From Rhynchopus euleeides (Eukaryota > Euglenozoa > Diplonemea > Diplonemida > Diplonemidae), in NCBI GenBank assembly GCA_963210315.1, contig OY723286.1:868001-932000 (forward strand): DNA of 64,000 nt, written 5' to 3'. The notes below the pieces were generated by a model, which was not told the origin of the DNA, ran no database searches, and was given only the letters and a program-made list of their open reading frames with translations. A program made the position numbers and the translations under genes. Shown here piece by piece: positions 59,065 to 64,000 of this stretch. Position 1 is the first letter of the stretch, and each line of letters begins with the position of its first letter.

Positions 59065-61814
59065 TGTCGCTTGGATAACCTGTTGTTGTTTATTGAAACG
59101 GGGTAGTGGCACGGCAGTGCTGCACAGATCATACAGATATGGACAACGCTGTCGAGAACACAAGCCAACAGCAGCTCAGCGGGAGGCATGTGCGAGGGGT
59201 GGGCAGGGGGGGGGGCACATCTTGCGACTTTCCAGTGATGCTTCCGACTCTGTTGAGGATTGCCCATCGGCGGGCGTTGGTCCCTCGATTGAGTGGGCGA
59301 GAGTGACGAACAACGAAAAAAAAAGATTGAACGTCTCTGATGTCGTCGACTCCGGGGAGTTGTGGCTGACACGCACACACACACCCCCCGACAAGTGGAA
59401 GATGATGTGCGCTCTGCAATAAGCGCAACACCAGGATTGTGTGATTTTTTTTCCAACAGCCCTGCTGTCCCTTTTCCACCGCCTGGAAAAGCCACACGCA
59501 GAGAGAAGAAACAAAGGATGAGGGCTGAGCACCTGTTTTGCTTCTTTCTTCCCTTACAACGTCAGTCGGGAGGCATCCCAATCGCGAAACCTCAACGCAC
59601 TGATGTGACTGCAGGGATGCACACCGCTCGGAGATACGTCTCTCGGTTGGTGGGTGTTTAGCCTCATCCCCCCACTGTGTGTGCCACGAACAGAGGTCAT
59701 TTCATCTGACACGGGAGTGACACACGCAGCTCAAAAGGAATATCCATGGCGCTGACCCTTCTGCAGCACCGTGCACCAAGCTAGGAAGGAATCGGAGAGA
59801 GAGAACAAAAGAAGCATATAAATTGGCGGTGGGGGAGGGGGTGGGAGGGGTGTTGAGGGAACAACAAAAAGAGATGAGCTTTGCGAGAGTGCGTGGGGGT
59901 CGGCTCGCACTCTCTCTGCACACTATAACACGGGAGAGCACCTTGCAAATATCTGTTGGCGGAATCTGGCATTTCATGCACACTGTGCCCTCCCCCCCCC
60001 CCCCCTCTGGGGGAAGCACAGCAACGCGAATAACCGAGCCCGCTGTGAGAGGCGCAAGATTCTCACATTATTTTTCTGCCTTCCGCTTTTCGTTTTTTTT
60101 TGCCAACCCCCGAAGGGAAGGGGGGGAAGAACAGAGGGACGAAATGCCCCCTCGTTCTCCCCCCCCCGCACCCTCCACGCCCCCCCCCCCCTCACGGAAT
60201 GCGACTCCCGGGGCAGCGGAGGCGGCCATCTGAGGGGGATGGAGCCAGCGAACAACGGCATGTCTTTTGTGCCTCAGCTCTTCCACAAAAAGGAGGTGGT
60301 GATATTCCATCCTGAATATCCACCATCTCCAGCGGGAAGGAATACAAAGAGGGGGGGGGGAGGACGAGAGGGCGTCAGGGGTCTGTGGTGGCAATCACAA
60401 GATAAAGAACCCGGGGTTTCGTTTGTGCACACGAGCGGAGAAAATCATCGATCGGGATTGGGCGGCGGGGTGAGGGGGTGGGGGGGGAAGGCCCCGCTCC
60501 TGAAAGAACACTGAGGGTGCCCCATTCTGGCCTGCTCAAGACAAAAAAATGCGTCGGCGCTTCCACACACAAATGCCTCAACTCCTGTGATGGGGGAGGC
60601 TAGTGGTGTGCGGAGCACGTTTGGCTGTAGTGGAGTGACATTTTTCTGCGTAAAAAATACACAACTCGGTCAGTGCTGCTGTGAGTGCAGCCTCTGTACC
60701 CTCAACTGTTCAGCACCTTCTTGAGCAGATATGGGGTCCTTCCTCCCAGTGATCTTTTGAAGCGGAAAGGTGCCTCGTTTGGGGGGTGGGGGGGCATCCC
60801 CGTTTGTTTGACAACGCGCCCTATATGTTGTCACCCTTGCAGATTTGAAAAAAAAACTGTGCAGTACGATAGCCCACACCCCCCCCCCTCCCCCTCTCCC
60901 CCCCCCCAGATTCCCACCCCGATGGCTTTTGATTGGGTCAGGATTCCTCCTCCTCGTCGCTTCCACTCCTCCTACTCGCCACCGCCCCTCCTTCACCACC
61001 CCCCACCGACCGGCACACCTATACAGCAAGGGGCTGGGTGGGTGGGCAGGCCTGTGAGGGAGAAGGAGAGAAAGGGGAGAGGGGGGGGAGGGAGCGAGAC
61101 AGAGGTTGAATTGCGCAGCCCCGGATCGGGAGAGAAGAAACTGAAAGGGGTAGGGGAGCGGGGGGGTGATGGCGAGGCAGGAGGGGTGTGCGTCCTTTAC
61201 CTCGTTACCTCACCCCACCTCACCCCCCCACCCCCGGGTTTGCAAACTCACACGGTAAAAGAAGGCATTTGGGGGAGGGGGGTTGATCGTCGAGAGTGAA
61301 TGGAAAAGCAAGTCACCCTTGGGGTTGGCGGTGATGAGAACGGCTTCAAAAGAAGGGATATTGTAAGACATTTGGGAAGTTGGCGGCGGCATGCAGAGAG
61401 AGGGGCCAAACAATACAATGTGCATTGTGTGTTCCCCCCCCACACACACACCCCTACTGCTGGCGACGCCGAACTCAGACAAATTATTCAGAGGAGAGGC
61501 GGGGATGGGGGTGGGGGGCATAACAGGAATTAGAAGGAATAGAAAGAGAAAGGTCTTGATGTGTGTGTGCCACCAAAAGGGAGGGGGGGGAAATGACGGC
61601 ATCACCTGCAGTGCGGAGGGGTCCCTTAGATAAGGAAGCAGCGCCTCGGGTGCAGGAGGTGGCGGGGTGGCGCGGAGGAGGGAACCGTGTTCATCAGAAG
61701 AAGCTGGGGGGATGGGTGGGGTGAACAACTGTCGTGTTTCTGAGGGTGTTGCTCGTTGGAAAACATCATCGTAGTAAATAGAGCGGCGCCTTGCACGCAG
61801 GGGTGCACGCACGC
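59065..61814. other. spacer without a recognisable gene
   Basis: 2.75 kb with C runs near 59992-60004 and 60179-60190 and G runs near 60350-60360. Frames on both strands are short and Pro/Gly-rich. No gene or repeat was recognised. Confidence 0.45.
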
Positions 61815-62519
61815 TTACCAGCCGCAGCCGCAGCGCCCGAACTGCATGATGCTTGCGAGGGTGCCGACGGCGTAGGCAGTGCAGTCAAGCACAGCCCCGC
61901 CGTAGAACACGCCCACCCATGTGATGTAAGGGGCGGGCTCGCCGGCGCAGCAGCAGTCCTTGTAGGCCTTGACGTGGAGGTCGTAGAAGACCTCGACGAT
62001 GTTGACAGCGCCGAGGTAGCTCGTGTCCTTCACCTTGCGCTTGAAGTCGTCGCTCAGGGCCTTGTGCCCCGCAAGAAGGCTGGCGCGCACGCAGGAGGTG
62101 GCGGGCAGGTTCTTCTCCCACAGGGCGCTGCACTCCTTCAGCTCGTCGTCGCCGCAGCCAGAGCAGGCGCAGCGTGCAGCGGTCCTGTAGTTGTAGGGGA
62201 GGAAGTCGCCCCCAGCCCACTCGGCAGGGTTGTCAGAACCGGTCTCCTGCGTGTACCACAGGCAGGCGGTCTTGTCGTTGGAGGGGGGAGGGGGTGCGCA
62301 CGTGTCAGACCCACCGCACTCGCAGTATTTTGCGTCCTTCTTGTCGATGGTCTCGTAGTAGGCGCACGGGTTGTCGTTGAACCACCCGTCCCTGTAGCAC
62401 TTCGCGGTGGTGGGGCACCACTCGCACCCGGCGTTGGCACACTCACCGCAGGTGGTCTTGTCCCCGCATGCGGCAGCGGCAGCGCATGCCATCGAGGCAA
62501 CGAGCAACGTGCGGAACAT
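61815..62519 (-). CDS. secreted Cys-rich protein with PSI-like module
   Basis: A 234-residue product with signal peptide MFRTLLVASMACAAAAA. A PSI-like module follows directly (CGDKTTCGECANAGCEWCPT, then AKCYRDGWF). The rest is also Cys-rich: CECGGSDTCAPPPP, CACSGCGDDELKEC, then a helical stretch ending FYDLHVKAYKDCCCAG, and a moderately hydrophobic end (ITWVGVFYGGAVLDCTAYAV) that stops with RCGCGW. It is probably secreted or held at the surface by that end. The start is at the signal peptide; the frame is open 32 codons upstream. The leader carries CACACGCAG before GTTGACTCC. It shares the Cys-motif style of the neighbour at 58426, so the two may be related surface proteins. Confidence 0.75.
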   Translation of the reverse strand: MFRTLLVASMACAAAAACGDKTTCGECANAGCEWCPTTAKCYRDGWFNDNPCAYYETIDKKDAKYCECGGSDTCAPPPPSNDKTACLWYTQETGSDNPAEWAGGDFLPYNYRTAARCACSGCGDDELKECSALWEKNLPATSCVRASLLAGHKALSDDFKRKVKDTSYLGAVNIVEVFYDLHVKAYKDCCCAGEPAPYITWVGVFYGGAVLDCTAYAVGTLASIMQFGRCGCGW

Positions 62520-63231
62520 CTGTGAGGCCTTGATGTCGGAGTCAACCTGCGTGTGGTGTGTGTGCTGGAGCAGGGAGGAGGCGGGCTCGTGTGCCGGCTG
62601 GGTATGTCTGGGCAACGGGGAGGTGTGGGGTGGTGGCCCTGGCCCTGCTTGGTCTTCATCATAGTCATCATCAGCCTGACCTCTGCAGGCCTTCCCACAG
62701 CACGGCCTTCCCGTGTCCCGCCTGCAGTGAGCTCAGCCCCCCTTGGGGGTGAACACAGAGAGGATGTGGGAACGGGAAGGCACAGCGTTGGGCGGCAGAA
62801 GGCATGCGGCACGAGCAGTATTGCCGCATGGCCCCCTCTGTGTGGATGCGAAAACAGGAAACAGAAAAGAAAAGCAGACAACGGCAGCACCGTCACGGCA
62901 AGACGCGAGAGGGCTGGTGCAGGGAAGCCTGCACCTCACCAAACTGCCCAGGCATGCGGTGTGCTTGTCGGCTTGTTGGCTGTGGGCTCCGCTGTGCAGT
63001 GCATTGCGTTGCTTTGCATTGCTGCCTATATATTGAGCACGGAGGAAAGGAAACGAAGCGAAAGGCAAACAAACAATTGAATCATAAAAACAACACCGTG
63101 CGGCAGTGCCGCAGCACAGGGCATTGCAGGGCGTGTTGCATTGTAGATGCGCTCTGCTGCACCCGAGCTGCAGGCACCCACACGGCGACTCACCTCACAC
63201 CTCAGAACTCAGACAACAGACGTCAACCACC
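62520..63231. other. spacer between two secreted-protein genes
   Basis: Leader of the PSI-like gene at the left end and 3' flank of the next gene at the right. No additional gene was seen. Confidence 0.4.
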
Positions 63232-63876
63232 TCACTGCTTCCAGGAGAAGCCACGAGCCTGGAAAGCGTTGCCGGTGCTCGCGTCCATGACGATGCACTG
63301 GAAGTTGCTGCCCTCGGCAACGACACCCGTGTTGGCGGTGACGACAGAGCCCTGCTTGAACTGGAGGGAGCCGGAGGCAGCCACCTGGCGCGTCGAGTTG
63401 ACCGTGACGGCCGCCCCGTCGAACACCTTCGCCGCCTGCGTCCCGAAGTTGGCGTACCCGTCCACCTGGTACGCACCCGCGATCCCGCCAGCCAGGAAGG
63501 CCAGCTCACCCTTGACGGACACCTTCGGGCACGCCACCTGTGCCGCCCCGCTGTTGATCTCCAGGTGCCCGTTCCCCTGCACCATGATGGTGCGTGCCAC
63601 GGTCAGGTTCGCCAGCACGCGCAGGCGCGCCGAGTTCGCCACCATGTTCCCCATTGTCAGCGACCCGATGCTGGTCGGCTGCACCAGCACCACCGTGGCG
63701 TCCTTCGCCTCCGCGTCGTCGATCGTCACGTCGTCGTTCGCCCCCGGCACCACGGCGGGGTACCAGTTGTTCGCCGTCGTCCACTGCTGGTCGTTCACAA
63801 TCCCGGTCCACTTCACCTGCGTCCCAGACGACACGGCCACAATGGCCGCAAGCACTGCGAACGACGTCATCTGCAT
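63232..63876 (-). CDS. secreted beta-rich protein with NWxPxxxP-type start
   Basis: A 214-residue product with signal peptide MQMTSFAVLAAIVAVSSG. The mature start, QVKWTGIVNDQQWTTANNWY then PAVVPGANDDVTI, is the W...W..A.NW....VPG..D.V.I pattern seen at the head of right-handed beta-helix adhesin-type proteins. The remainder is a series of short strands with regular V/G/N turns (ARLRVLANLTVARTIMVQGN, KVSVKGELAF, AAVTVNSTRQVAASGSLQF), consistent with a small beta-helix. Two N-glycosylation sequons (NLT, NST). No membrane segment. A bacterial origin is possible for such a fold but not shown here. The leader has CACCTGCAG before ACGAAGG. Confidence 0.7.
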   Translation of the reverse strand: MQMTSFAVLAAIVAVSSGTQVKWTGIVNDQQWTTANNWYPAVVPGANDDVTIDDAEAKDATVVLVQPTSIGSLTMGNMVANSARLRVLANLTVARTIMVQGNGHLEINSGAAQVACPKVSVKGELAFLAGGIAGAYQVDGYANFGTQAAKVFDGAAVTVNSTRQVAASGSLQFKQGSVVTANTGVVAEGSNFQCIVMDASTGNAFQARGFSWKQ

Positions 63877-64000
63877 TGTCTGTGTCTTTGAGGGTGTCTT
63901 GCGGTGTCTCCTTCGTCTGCAGGTGGTGTGGGTGTCAGGGTTGGAGCGCAAGTGCAAAGGGGCAACAAGGGGCTGGTGTCAGGTGGCCACATGCCACACA
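63877..64000. promoter_or_regulatory. 5' leader of the last gene
   Basis: On the coding strand it is A/C-rich, with CACACCACCTGCAG about 45 nt before the ATG. This is the same pattern as in the leaders of the other secreted-protein genes. No promoter motif was recognised. Confidence 0.35.

Noticed and set aside
1..64000. Spliced-leader RNA, rRNA, or CRISPR array
   Set aside because: Looked for and not seen; the tandem repeats present have no regular spacer structure and the period is 380-390 bp.

Overview
This is a GC-rich window of eukaryotic nuclear DNA. Twelve host genes can be supported, and all twelve read on the minus strand. Most are intron-free and separated by long spacers full of G/C homopolymer runs and mobile DNA. 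Every mobile-element coding region I could identify reads on the plus strand. One-way gene order, few introns, 5' leaders with an A/C-rich tract and a CAG just before the ATG, a trypanosome-like CCCH zinc-finger protein and an Oca1-like phosphatase together suggest a euglenozoan, possibly a marine diplonemid. That assignment is inference; no rRNA or spliced-leader gene is present to confirm it.

Left to right: a small NTF2-like protein (50-370); about 14 kb of spacer and nested transposons (371-14443); an FLVCR-type MFS transporter; a very long Rossmann-plus-LRR protein; a single-pass membrane protein with an ADP-ribosyltransferase-like fold; a polycystin-type cation channel; a small secreted Cys-rich protein; a secreted class-I-like heme peroxidase; an 11 kb spacer with palindromic elements and retroelement tails (34822-45886); a CCCH zinc-finger protein; an Oca1-like phosphatase split by an 8-kb intron; then three secreted or surface proteins (58426-63876).

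The main hidden structure is in the 'empty' DNA. (1) The last exon of the phosphatase gene lies 8 kb from its first exon. The intron holds a 5'-truncated non-LTR retroelement in antisense orientation (13-bp target duplication), set in a 380-bp satellite. (2) A small Mutator-like element with 177-bp terminal inverted repeats and a 9-bp target duplication (5910-10917) has been split in its left repeat by a 3.9-kb element with its own inverted repeats and 3-bp duplication. (3) A long-TIR element (11222-13806) carries a gene with one apparent spliceosomal intron and has itself been hit in its left TIR by a hAT element with an 8-bp duplication. (4) Three palindromic elements share CACGGTGG ends but have unrelated insides. 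(5) Truncated retroelement tails near 40 kb share a TTCG-loop hairpin with the full retroelement at 50-55 kb.

The host genes do not form an obvious pathway. They include transporters, channels and a run of secreted Cys-rich or surface proteins, and are most simply read as neighbours in one directional array.
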